Assembly (NCBI GenBank): GCA_036267135.1
Contig: DATAWQ010000063.1
Location: 1 to 64,000 of the forward strand
From: PALSA-505 sp036267135
Lineage (GTDB): Bacteria > Actinomycetota > Actinomycetes > Streptosporangiales > Streptosporangiaceae
Reading direction: 5' to 3'
DNA: 64,000 bases
Shown: piece by piece, positions 16,442 to 24,567 of the stretch
How the letters are laid out: each line of letters starts with the position of its first letter
Numbering within the stretch: position 1 is the stretch's first letter
Made by a program: the position numbers and the translations under genes
The notes under the pieces: generated by a model
Told to the model about the DNA's origin: nothing
Seen by the model: the letters and a program-made list of their open reading frames with translations, nothing else
Database searches by the model: none

Positions 16442-17542
16442 TCAGGCCGAGGTCTTGGCCTCGACGGCCGCGTCCTGCGCCTCGCTCTGCGCCACCGCCG
16501 TCTTGATAGCCCGGCGCCTGATCGCGGTGGGCTTGCCCCGGCGGCTGGCGGCCAGCGCGACGGCCAGGACGAGGGCCACGCCGTTGAACATGTCGCCGAT
16601 CCAGGCGGCGCCCGAAACCAACTGGAGTCCTTCGATGCCCGTGGCCAGCACGAAGATGGCCAGCATCGTGCCCCAGACGTTGAACCGGCCCGGCTGAAGC
16701 TGGGTGGAACCGAGGAAGACCGCGGCGAAAGCGGGCAGCAGCAGATCGGGGCCGAACGTCAGCGATGGCCCGGTGAGCGACGTGTAGAGAACGCCGCCCA
16801 CACCGGAGATGGCCCCGCCGGCGATGAGGGACCACCAGGACAGCCGGTTGACCCTGACCCCGGAAAGCCTGGCCGCCTCCGGGTTGCCGCCCGCCGCGCG
16901 CAGGTAACGGCCGGCCGGGGTGAACTCCACCACCCACCAGGCGATGAGCGCCAGCGCCAGCAGGTAGTAGATGATCACCTGGAAACCGAAGACCGGGTAC
17001 TGGGTCAGGTTGTTCCATCCGGCGGACAGCGGCACCGGCTCCTGCTGGGAGTTGGTGACCAGCAGCATGAAGGCCGTCAGCACCGATCCCATGCCCAGGG
17101 TCGCTATGAAGGAATTGACCCGGAACCGCACCACGATGAACCCGTTCACCACCCCGACCAGCACGCCGATGACCACCGACACCAGCAGCGTCGGCAGCAG
17201 CGGCCAGTGCCGCTCGACCTGGAGAACGACCGCGACCATGCCGGTGAGGTTGGCGTTCGCGCCCACGGACAGGTCGTACTGGCCGCAGATCATCGGTATG
17301 AGCACGGCCAGCGCGAGTATCCCGGAGACGGCTTGCGTCGAGGCGATCAGGTGAACGGTCGACATCGACATGAAAAGGGCTGGTGTCCAGAATCCGAATA
17401 TGACGATGAAGGCCGCCCACAGGTACAGGCCGCTGAAGCGATCGAGCCCGATATTGAACCGAATTTTTGGCACTGGTTTTTTTGGCACTGGTTTATGAAG
17501 CACTGGTTTATGAAGCACTGGTTTATGAAGCACTGTGGTCAC
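16442..17542 (-). CDS. ABC transporter permease (RbsC/BPD_transp_2 type)
   Basis: About 366 aa with eight to ten hydrophobic segments; ICGQYDLSVGANANLTGMVA is the conserved DLSVG motif of ribose-type permeases, and GNPEAARLSGVRV is the cytoplasmic coupling loop (EAA-like). Inner membrane. The start is uncertain: GTG at 17542 has AGGA before it; a TTG at 17569 is also open. The N-terminus consists of LHKPV repeats from a 15-bp array. It overlaps the 3' end of the ATPase gene by about 20 bases. Confidence 0.88.
   Translation of the reverse strand: MTTVLHKPVLHKPVLHKPVPKKPVPKIRFNIGLDRFSGLYLWAAFIVIFGFWTPALFMSMSTVHLIASTQAVSGILALAVLIPMICGQYDLSVGANANLTGMVAVVLQVERHWPLLPTLLVSVVIGVLVGVVNGFIVVRFRVNSFIATLGMGSVLTAFMLLVTNSQQEPVPLSAGWNNLTQYPVFGFQVIIYYLLALALIAWWVVEFTPAGRYLRAAGGNPEAARLSGVRVNRLSWWSLIAGGAISGVGGVLYTSLTGPSLTFGPDLLLPAFAAVFLGSTQLQPGRFNVWGTMLAIFVLATGIEGLQLVSGAAWIGDMFNGVALVLAVALAASRRGKPTAIRRRAIKTAVAQSEAQDAAVEAKTSA
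17470..17535. repeat. 15-bp tandem array at the ATPase/permease junction
   Basis: Units gcactggtttatgaa (three identical, one diverged with a T run, plus a partial) span the stop of the ATPase gene and the first codons of the permease gene, giving LHKPV repeats. Change in unit number keeps the permease frame. Confidence 0.88.
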
Positions 17543-19103
17543 CGTTGTTTCCTGCGCCCGCTGGTTCAAGATGGAAGCTTCGGTTGAGCGTGGACGTGGT
17601 CAGGTTGCCGCCGGTGATCTCTTCGAAAATCTGCCCGTTCCTGATCACCAGGACCCGGCTGCACAGGGTGACAAGCTCGTCCAGATCGGTGGAACTCACG
17701 ATGACGGCCGCGCCGAGCCGCGCCGCGGCCACTATCTGCCGGTGCAATTCGGCCTTGGCGCCCACGTCTACACCCTGGGTGGGCTCGTCGAGCAGCAGCA
17801 CCTTGGGAATTTCGCGCAGCCACTTGGCGAACAGCAGCTTTTGCTGGTTGCCGCCGCTGAAAGTGTTCAGCGGATCGGAGATTCCGTCCTTCGGCCGGAC
17901 ATCGAACTTCTCGAACCAGCGGGCGACTTCCGCCTTTTCCAGCTTTTTGCGCAGCAGCAGGTGCCGCCAGAACGGCTTGAGGTTGACCAGCGTGAGGTTC
18001 TCCCTGGCCGTCAGGTCCATGACTGCGCCGCTGGCCCGCCGGTCGGACGGCAAGTAGGCCACCCCGGCCAGGATGGCGAGATCGGTGCGGTGCGGCTTCA
18101 GCGGCTTCCCGGCGATCCGCACCTCGCCGGCCCTCGGCCGGGCGCCGAACAGGGCGCCGAGTATCGACTCCCGTCCCGAGCCAGTCAGGCCGCAGATGCC
18201 GGTGACCTCGCCCGCCCAGGCGTCCAGGGTGAGCCCTTCGACCGGGCCCGCCCACAGATCGGAGGCGGACACGACGGGCGGCTGCGCCCTGGTGTCGGCG
18301 CGCGGGGTCTCGATCCGTTGCACCTGTTCGAGTTCGGCGCCGATGAGCTGGTGGATGAGCCGGTCGCGATCGAGTTCGGGCACCCGCCAGGTGTCGATGA
18401 GCACCCCGTTGCGCAGGACGGAGACCCGGTCGGCGAACCCGGTGACCTCGTCGAGGTGGTGGGTCACGTACAGGATTCCGACGCCGGTGGCCGCGGTGGC
18501 GCGCAGGTTGGCCAGCAGCCGTTCGACCTCGTTGACCGGGAGGGCCGCGGTGGGCTCGTCCAGGATCAGCGCCGCGGGTTTGGTCTCGCCTCTGCTTTCC
18601 TGGCCGGAAAGATGCCCTGCAGCGGGCCTGAACATCGCCCGGGCGATCGCCACGCCGGTGCGCTCGGCCGAGCCGAGCGCGGCGACGGGCTTGGCCGGAT
18701 CGATGTCGAGGCCGACCGCGGCCAGTGCGTCGCGGGCCAGTTTCCTGGCGCTGCGGCGCCTGATCGTGCCGGCCGAGGTGGGAAAACCCGGGCCGATGAG
18801 CAGGTTGTCCAGCACGCTCGACGTCTCCACCAACCCGAGGTCCTGGTGGACGAATCTGCAGCCCAGAGCCCGCGAGCTGGCCGGTGAGCCGAAGTGCAGC
18901 TCGCCGCCGCCCACCCGGACCAGGCCACCGGGATCGGGGTCGTGGTAGCCGGAGAGGATCTTGATCAGGGTCGATTTGCCCGACCCGTTCTGGCCCAGCA
19001 GCACGTGGATCTCGCCCGGCTGCACGGTCAGCTCGAAAGAATCAAGGACGGTCTTGACCCCGAACGTCTTGGACAGGCCCCGGATCTCCAGTGCGGGAGG
19101 CAT
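17523..19103 (-). CDS. ABC transporter ATP-binding protein (RbsA-like, two ABC domains)
   Basis: 526 aa with two nucleotide-binding domains, as in ribose/monosaccharide importers. Domain 1: Walker A GQNGSGKST, Q-loop FVHQDLGL, Walker B ALILDEPTAAL, switch His in YVTHHLDE. Its signature is weak (ALGSAERTGVAIARAM) and an unusual insertion, RPAAGHLSGQESRGETK, separates it from Walker B. Domain 2: degenerate Walker A GLTGSGRES, intact signature FSGGNQQK, Walker B VLLLDEPTQGVD. Second gene of the operon, 18 bases after the binding-protein gene. The substrate need not be a sugar, given the neighbours. Confidence 0.9.
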   Translation of the reverse strand: MPPALEIRGLSKTFGVKTVLDSFELTVQPGEIHVLLGQNGSGKSTLIKILSGYHDPDPGGLVRVGGGELHFGSPASSRALGCRFVHQDLGLVETSSVLDNLLIGPGFPTSAGTIRRRSARKLARDALAAVGLDIDPAKPVAALGSAERTGVAIARAMFRPAAGHLSGQESRGETKPAALILDEPTAALPVNEVERLLANLRATAATGVGILYVTHHLDEVTGFADRVSVLRNGVLIDTWRVPELDRDRLIHQLIGAELEQVQRIETPRADTRAQPPVVSASDLWAGPVEGLTLDAWAGEVTGICGLTGSGRESILGALFGARPRAGEVRIAGKPLKPHRTDLAILAGVAYLPSDRRASGAVMDLTARENLTLVNLKPFWRHLLLRKKLEKAEVARWFEKFDVRPKDGISDPLNTFSGGNQQKLLFAKWLREIPKVLLLDEPTQGVDVGAKAELHRQIVAAARLGAAVIVSSTDLDELVTLCSRVLVIRNGQIFEEITGGNLTTSTLNRSFHLEPAGAGNNGDHSAS

Positions 19104-19121
19104 GTGTCGGCCTGCTGCCGG

Positions 19122-20282
19122 TCAGCCAGACGAGCTGGTGGCCGGGACGTGCCACAGCTTCTCGTACTGCTGCAGCGAGTTCGTCGGGAAGTCGTAGAAC
19201 TGGCCGGTGATCTCCGAGACGTTCTGCTTGGTGATGAGCTGGGTGGGGATGACGTCGTCGTTCGTGACGCCCGGCGCCTTCATCAGCACCCGCAGGGCCA
19301 CGTCCATGATGCCCTCGCCCTGCAGGAAGTAGCTCTGCCCGGTCCAGACCTGCTCCTTGCCGGCCTTGAGCGCGGCCTCGCCGTACGGGTCGATGCTGCG
19401 GCCACCGATGGTCATTCCGGTCAGGCCGGCGGCGGACAGGGCGGACAGAACGCCGTCGGCGAACTCACCGTTGTCGAAGAAGACGTACTTGTAGCTGGGG
19501 TTCGTCCGCGCGGCCGACACCACGGTCGACACCAGGCTGCCCGCGTTCACGTTGGCCTGGGTCACCGGTACCACCTTGGTCTTGCAGCCCGGACAGTGCG
19601 CCTTGACCTCGGCGATGAAGGCGTCCCTGAAGACGTTCAGCACCGGCGCCGAGGTGTAGTTTTCCAGCAGGGCCTGGCCCTGGCCGCCGGAGTCGGCGAT
19701 GAACCAGTCCGCGAGCTCGGTGCCGACGTTGACCTCGGAGGCCTGTCCGGCCGGCGTGCCGTAGATGGGGTCGCCGAGCTGAACGGGCGCGACGCTGCCG
19801 AGCACGATGGGGACGCCGGCCCGCTTGTAGGCGGCGAGCGTGCTCGTGCCGAACTGGGACTGCGGCGAGCCGGCCTCGGCGACCACGGTTGGCTTCTTGG
19901 CCAGCGCGTTCAGCGCCGCCTGCTGGAGGGTGGCCGGGTTCGCAGGGTCATAGGACAGCTCGGAATACGACCAGCCGATCGCCTTGGCCGCCGCCTGCAC
20001 GCCAGCCGCGATGCGCGCCGTGGCCGACAGGCCGTCGAACAGGAAGATGACCGACTTGCCCGACGGCGGTTTGGCCGGCAGCGCCACGGTCTGCGGGATC
20101 GAGGCCGGCTTGGCCAGGTATTTCTGGGACGCCTGCTGCATGGCAGTGACCTGGCCGCTGGTCCCGGCGGTGCTAGCGGCCGAGCCGGACCCGCCGCCGG
20201 AACTCGAGCAGGCGGTGGCGGCGACGACCAGACCTGTCAAGGCGGACAACATCGCCGCGTGCCTTCGGTAGTTGACTCCCAT
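19122..20282 (-). CDS. ABC transporter substrate-binding lipoprotein
   Basis: 386 aa. Lipoprotein signal with lipobox VVAATAC followed by a Ser/Gly linker, then a periplasmic-binding-protein type 1 fold (SVIFLFDGLSATARIAAGVQ, GVPIVLGSVAPV, VFFDNGEFADGVLSALS). Anchored outside the membrane, it delivers ligand to the permease/ATPase encoded downstream. The ATG at 20282 is preceded by GAAGGGA. First gene of the five-gene operon (binding protein, ATPase, permease, hydrolase, CitE-like lyase). Two copies of the regulon box lie 44-79 bases upstream. Confidence 0.9.
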   Translation of the reverse strand: MGVNYRRHAAMLSALTGLVVAATACSSSGGGSGSAASTAGTSGQVTAMQQASQKYLAKPASIPQTVALPAKPPSGKSVIFLFDGLSATARIAAGVQAAAKAIGWSYSELSYDPANPATLQQAALNALAKKPTVVAEAGSPQSQFGTSTLAAYKRAGVPIVLGSVAPVQLGDPIYGTPAGQASEVNVGTELADWFIADSGGQGQALLENYTSAPVLNVFRDAFIAEVKAHCPGCKTKVVPVTQANVNAGSLVSTVVSAARTNPSYKYVFFDNGEFADGVLSALSAAGLTGMTIGGRSIDPYGEAALKAGKEQVWTGQSYFLQGEGIMDVALRVLMKAPGVTNDDVIPTQLITKQNVSEITGQFYDFPTNSLQQYEKLWHVPATSSSG

Positions 20283-20325
20283 GCCCAATTCCCTTCGCGA
20301 GCGCCGACGCACCCCTATGCATCGC

Positions 20326-20361
20326 AATCATACGCATAGATTGTAAGATGCGCCTAGATTC
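20326..20361. promoter_or_regulatory. Regulon boxes A1 and A2 upstream of the transporter operon
   Basis: AATCATACGCATAGATTG (20326-20343) and the related AAGATGCGCCTAGATTC (20345-20361) in tandem. On the minus strand TTGTCG, 18 bases, TACAAT gives a plausible -35/-10 that overlaps the boxes. The core WTCATNCRYAT recurs at five other promoters in the window. Confidence 0.6.
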
Positions 20362-20430
20362 GCCGACAAGATTGTTTCGATGTCGTTACCGGTCGGCCGG
20401 CAGGCCTGCTACCTGGGCTGATCCCGCTGG

Positions 20431-21615
20431 CTAGCCTGCTTGTTCGAGCAGGCGGCGGGCGATCACGAGCTGCTGGATCTCGTTGGTTCCTTCACCGAGG
20501 ATCAGCAGTGGGGCATCCCGGTACAGCCGCTCCACCATGTACTCCTGGGAGTAGCCGTACCCGCCGTGGATCCGCATGGCCTCGAGTACCACTTCCTGGG
20601 CGACCTCGGTGGCGAAGTACTTGGCCATGCCGGCCTCCAGGTCGGCCCGGGCGCCGGAGGCCTTGCGGCGGGCCGCGTCGAACACCAGCAGTTCGGCCGC
20701 CCTGATCTTGGTGGCCATCTGCGCGATCTTGAGCTGGATCGCCTGGTGCTGGCTGATCGGCACGCCGAACGCCTCACGCTGCCGCGCGTAGGCCAGCGCT
20801 TGCTCGTACGCGCACGTCGCGACGCCCAGGGCCCGCGCGCCGACGTTGACCCGCCCGAGTTCGACCGCGCCCATGAAGTACTTGAACCCGCGGCCGACGC
20901 CGCCCTCCCCGCCGAGCGCGGCGTCCCCGGGGGCGCGGAAGTCCTGAAAGACCAGCTCGGTGGACTCGACACCCTTGTACCCGAGCTTCTTCAGCGACCC
21001 CGGCACGGTGAGCCCCGGCTGGCTGGCCACGCCCGGCTCCTTTTCCAGCAGGAAGGCCGTCATGCCCCGGTGCCTGGGCTCGGCCGCCGGGTCAGTGACC
21101 GCGAGCAGGACGACGAGGCCGGCCCGCAGGCCGTTGGTGGCCCACATCTTCTCGCCGTTGATGACCCAGTCGCCGCCGTCCCGGCGCGCCCTGGTGCGGA
21201 TGGCCTGCACGTCCGAGCCCGCGTGCGGCTCGGTCATCGAGTACGCGGAGCGCAGTTCCCCGGTGGCCATCCGGGGCAGGTAGCGGTCCTTCTGCTCCGG
21301 CGTCCCGAACTGGTCGATCATCCAGACGGCCATGAAGTGCGTGTTGATGACGCCGGACAGGGAGATCCAGCCGCGCGACAGTTCCTTGATGACCAGCGCG
21401 TAGGTGAGGACGTCCAGGCCAAGGCCGCCGTGCTCGGCCGGGACCATGATGCCGAACAGCCCCATGTCCTTCATCGTCTTGACCAGCGCCTCGGGGAACT
21501 CGTCGGCGTGGTCGAAGGCAGAGGCCTGCGGGAGCACGTCGCGGTCGACGAACTCCCGTACCGTCTTGATGATCTCGCCTTGCTCTGTAGTCAAATCTTG
21601 CGCCGGGAAATTCAT
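20431..21615 (-). CDS. Acyl-CoA dehydrogenase
   Basis: 394 aa FAD enzyme that introduces a 2,3 double bond into an acyl-CoA. YSMTEPHAGSDV is the family signature, WVINGEKMWATNG binds FAD, GRVNVGARALGVATCAYE and ILGEGTNEIQQLVIARRL (probable catalytic Glu) complete it. Normal length. The ATG at 21615 directly follows an 18-bp palindrome and has no ribosome site, suggesting a leaderless message. Divergent from the CoA-transferase/GntR operon, probably sharing one operator. Confidence 0.92.
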   Translation of the reverse strand: MNFPAQDLTTEQGEIIKTVREFVDRDVLPQASAFDHADEFPEALVKTMKDMGLFGIMVPAEHGGLGLDVLTYALVIKELSRGWISLSGVINTHFMAVWMIDQFGTPEQKDRYLPRMATGELRSAYSMTEPHAGSDVQAIRTRARRDGGDWVINGEKMWATNGLRAGLVVLLAVTDPAAEPRHRGMTAFLLEKEPGVASQPGLTVPGSLKKLGYKGVESTELVFQDFRAPGDAALGGEGGVGRGFKYFMGAVELGRVNVGARALGVATCAYEQALAYARQREAFGVPISQHQAIQLKIAQMATKIRAAELLVFDAARRKASGARADLEAGMAKYFATEVAQEVVLEAMRIHGGYGYSQEYMVERLYRDAPLLILGEGTNEIQQLVIARRLLEQAG

Positions 21616-21632
21616 GCATATAATTATATGCA
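21610..21632. promoter_or_regulatory. Regulon box B, perfect palindrome with -10 elements on both strands
   Basis: TGCATATAATTATATGCA (21615-21632) is a perfect 18-bp palindrome that contains TATAAT on both strands, and ATTCATGCATATAATT (21610-21625) matches the regulon box. It lies between the acyl-CoA dehydrogenase (-) and CoA-transferase (+) genes; the dehydrogenase ATG begins at its edge. Confidence 0.6.
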
Positions 21633-21666
21633 ACTTGGCCCGGCTAGCAACGAAAGGCAGGAACTG

Positions 21667-22980
21667 GTGACTGACCACGGTCCCTGGCGGCGGGCGGCGG
21701 CGGCCCTGCTGCGTGGTCGGGAGCAGGCGACCGTACTGTCGGCGCTGTCACCCAGTCAGCCCGACGGGCTGCTGGCCGCGATCCTGGCCGAGAGCCGCGC
21801 CCGCGACATCCGGCTCACCCTGGTGGTTGCAGACTTGTCCGGGCGGTGGGACTTCCTGGCGGAAGCCGACGAGCCGAGGTGGCGCGACGGCCGCCTGCGG
21901 CTGGTGGCCCTGGCCGGGGGCGTGCCCAAGCGGCTGAGCGATGACGTCGAGTACTACCCGCATTCGCTCTACGAGATCGACCGGTACATCGCCGACGGCC
22001 GGATCGCCGCCGACGTCTTCGTGGCCAGGGTCAGCCAGGTCTCGGCATCGTCGGGATTCACGCTCGGGACGATGGTGGGCTACTCCCCCGCGGCGCTCGG
22101 CCGTACCGGCTGCGTGGGCTTCGAGGTACGGGAGGGCGAGCCGCCGGCCGGCCCGCAGGCGGTGATCGAGCCCAAGCGTCCCACGGTCGTCTGCCCGGCT
22201 TGGAAGATGGCCGGCCGCGGTGACACCGGACGGGGCGCGGCGGGCCCGGCGGCGCACGACCGCATCGGCCGGCTCGCGGCCGGCCTGATTCCCGAGGATG
22301 CGACGCTTCAGCTAGGCCTCGGGGCCGTGCCGGAAGCGGTGGTGCCGTACCTGGCCGGGAAGCGGTCGCTCGGCCTGCACTCCGGGATTCTGCCGGGCTC
22401 GCTGGCGCCGCTGATCGCGTCCGGGGCGATCACGGGCGCCAGCAAGACGTACGGGATGGGGCTGCACCTCGCGACCGGCGTGCTGTCGTGGCCGCTGGGG
22501 CCCGGGCCCGCCACCGGCGATGGCCGGCTGCGCCTGGAGCCGATCTCGGTGACGCATTCGCCGGATATCCTTCGCCAGCAGCATCGCCTGTGGGCCATCA
22601 ACTCGGCTTTCGAGGTAGATCTCCTGGGTCAGGTGAATGCCGAGTACGCGGGCGGCATAAGGATCGCCTCAGGCGGCGGCCAGGCGGATTTCTTCCGGGC
22701 CGCGCACCAATGCGACGGCGGCGCGTCCGTGCTGGTGATACCGGCTCGCACCAAAGACGGACGGAGCCGGATAGTGGCCGATCTCGGCTCTTCCCGGCGG
22801 GTGACGTCGGCGGCCTGCGACGTCGATTATGTGGTGACAGAATTCGGCGTGGCTCATCTCACCGCGGCGGCCGCCACGCAGCGGGCCGAGCGCCTGACGA
22901 TGATCGCTCATCCGGAGGACAGGGACGCACTGCGTGCTTCCAGCGCGGGACCATCTGACAGCGATAGCTTGGTCGAGTGA
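21667..22980 (+). CDS. Acetyl-CoA hydrolase/transferase family CoA-transferase
   Basis: 437 aa, class I CoA-transferase of the ACH1/Cat1/4-hydroxybutyrate CoA-transferase type. LQLGLGAVPEAVVPYL, LHSGILPGSLAPLI, DLLGQVNAEYAGGIRIASGG (catalytic Glu near the GGG loop) and DVDYVVTEFGVAHLTA are recognisable. It would activate an acid by CoA transfer or hydrolyse a CoA ester. The GTG at 21667 has AGGCAGG before it; an ATG at 21628 is inside the palindrome and less likely. Its stop overlaps the GntR start by four bases (GTGA), so the regulator is co-translated. Confidence 0.85.
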   Translation: MTDHGPWRRAAAALLRGREQATVLSALSPSQPDGLLAAILAESRARDIRLTLVVADLSGRWDFLAEADEPRWRDGRLRLVALAGGVPKRLSDDVEYYPHSLYEIDRYIADGRIAADVFVARVSQVSASSGFTLGTMVGYSPAALGRTGCVGFEVREGEPPAGPQAVIEPKRPTVVCPAWKMAGRGDTGRGAAGPAAHDRIGRLAAGLIPEDATLQLGLGAVPEAVVPYLAGKRSLGLHSGILPGSLAPLIASGAITGASKTYGMGLHLATGVLSWPLGPGPATGDGRLRLEPISVTHSPDILRQQHRLWAINSAFEVDLLGQVNAEYAGGIRIASGGGQADFFRAAHQCDGGASVLVIPARTKDGRSRIVADLGSSRRVTSAACDVDYVVTEFGVAHLTAAAATQRAERLTMIAHPEDRDALRASSAGPSDSDSLVE

Positions 22981-23807
22981 GCAGGAATGAGGATCAGACG
23001 GTGACAACCGCTACCGAGGGCCAGGTCGAATCGGCCGAGGCGAGCTCGAAGTTGTGGACAATCGACCGGCCTAAGACGGGTATCGATCGCGGGACCAAGA
23101 TTTCCGAGCGGGTCGCCAGCGCCATCGTCGATGACATAGTCGGCTCCGGTCTCAAGCCGGGTGACCGGCTGCCCAACGAGGCCGCAATGATCGAGCGATT
23201 CGGTGTGGGACGCGGCTCGCTGCGCGAGGCCCTGCGCATCCTGGAAGTGCATGGGCTTATCAGCATGCGCTCCGGTCCTGGTGGCGGCCCTATTGTGCTG
23301 GCCGTCGACCCGCGTTCGGTGAGCCGCACATTCTCCCTCTACCTGCACCTGAGTGGTTCCACGATCGGTGAGTTGGTGGAGACCAGGCTGATCATCGAGC
23401 CAATGGTGGCCAGGCTGGCCGCCACCCAGATCGGCGAGGGCGATAACGCCGAGCGACTGCGGCAGGCTCTCGATCACGAACAAGCCATCGCCGACGACAA
23501 GGACAGCTATATCGACGCCGCGAACGACTTCCATTACGTTCTTGGCTCGATTACCGGTAACCGGGTATTCGACATTGTGGCCACGGCCCTCAAGGAGCTG
23601 TACACAACGCGCATCGTCGAAAGCGGTCTCGCGTCCAGGACCACGGAGCCGAGCATCAGGTTCGAGCACCGGGAAATTGGCGAGGCTATCCTGGCCGGCG
23701 ATGCGGAGAAGGCCGAGTCCCTGATGCGCAGTCATATGGACGTCTACCTGCACCAGATTGCCGTCGTGCAGCCGGGCATCACCCGGTCGGTCATCGACTG
23801 GGGCTGA
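22977..23807 (+). CDS. GntR/FadR-family regulator (FCD domain)
   Basis: 276 aa. Winged HTH at about 40-105: GSGLKPGDRLPNEAAMIERF, GVGRGSLREALRILEVHGLI. The all-helical FCD ligand domain follows with the metal/ligand residues around NDFHYVLG, and HREIGEAI and MRSHMDVYL. FCD regulators usually sense organic acids or acyl-CoA. It sits in an operon preceded by box B, which makes it the strongest candidate for binding the boxes at all six promoters and regulating itself. GTG start inside the preceding stop. Confidence 0.9.
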   Translation: MSRNEDQTVTTATEGQVESAEASSKLWTIDRPKTGIDRGTKISERVASAIVDDIVGSGLKPGDRLPNEAAMIERFGVGRGSLREALRILEVHGLISMRSGPGGGPIVLAVDPRSVSRTFSLYLHLSGSTIGELVETRLIIEPMVARLAATQIGEGDNAERLRQALDHEQAIADDKDSYIDAANDFHYVLGSITGNRVFDIVATALKELYTTRIVESGLASRTTEPSIRFEHREIGEAILAGDAEKAESLMRSHMDVYLHQIAVVQPGITRSVIDWG

Positions 23808-23808
23808 A

Positions 23809-24567
23809 TCAGTACCCCTTGCCGGCGCTCCAGCCGCCGTCGACGTGCAGGGTGGCGCCGTTGACGAAGTCGGCCTCATCGCTGGCCAGGAAGGCCACCG
23901 CGGCCGCGATGTCGGGCGGCGCGCCCCTGGTGCCGGCTGGGGTGGCAGCCACGATGATCTGGTTGAGGCCGGGATCGGTGAAGTAGTGGCGGTTCAGCGG
24001 GGTCTCGATGACCCCGGGCGCGACCGCGTTGCAGCGGATACCCTGACCGCCGAGTTCCAGCGCGATCGACTTGGTCAGCATGGCCAGCCCGGCCTTGGAC
24101 ACGTTGTAGGCGGCCCGGTTCTTGAAGCCGAGTTCGGCGGCGACCGAGGTGATGTTGATGATCTTTCCCTTGCCCCGGCTGAGCATGTGCGGGATCACGG
24201 CCTGAGCCAGCAGGAACGGCGCGGTGAGGTTCACGTCCAGGGTGCGCTGCCAGTCCGTCAGCGAATGCTCGCGGAAGGACGAGACGACGCGGATACCGGC
24301 GTTGTTCACCAGGATGTCGACGCCGCCGTGATGCTCCACGGCCCGGTCGGTGACCTCTTGCGGGGTGGCCGGATCGGTGAGGTCGGCCACGATCGTCAGC
24401 GGCTTGCCGCCGGAATCGGCCAGCCGGGCCGCGGCGTCGTTCAGTGCGTCGCCGTCGACGTCGACGAGGACGAGCCCGGCGCCGTCTTGGCCGAGCCGCT
24501 CGGCGATGCCGAACCCGATACCCTGGGCAGCCCCCGTCACGATGGCCACCCGCCCGGTCAGATCCAT
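23809..24567 (-). CDS. SDR oxidoreductase
   Basis: 252 aa. VTGAAQGIGFGIAERLG, DILVNNAGIRVVSS, IINITSVAAELG, YNVSKAGLAMLTKS (active site), CNAVAPGVIETPLN, C-terminal DEADFVNGATLHVDGGWS. Classical FabG-like type; likely oxidises a hydroxyacyl or cyclic alcohol intermediate. Start ATG at 24567 overlaps the TGA of the MmgE/PrpD gene. Last gene of the CaiB operon. Confidence 0.88.
   Translation of the reverse strand: MDLTGRVAIVTGAAQGIGFGIAERLGQDGAGLVLVDVDGDALNDAAARLADSGGKPLTIVADLTDPATPQEVTDRAVEHHGGVDILVNNAGIRVVSSFREHSLTDWQRTLDVNLTAPFLLAQAVIPHMLSRGKGKIINITSVAAELGFKNRAAYNVSKAGLAMLTKSIALELGGQGIRCNAVAPGVIETPLNRHYFTDPGLNQIIVAATPAGTRGAPPDIAAAVAFLASDEADFVNGATLHVDGGWSAGKGY

Noticed and set aside
20440..21666. 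+ strand frame running into the CoA-transferase
   Set aside because: Antisense to the acyl-CoA dehydrogenase; the true start is the GTG at 21667 with a ribosome site.
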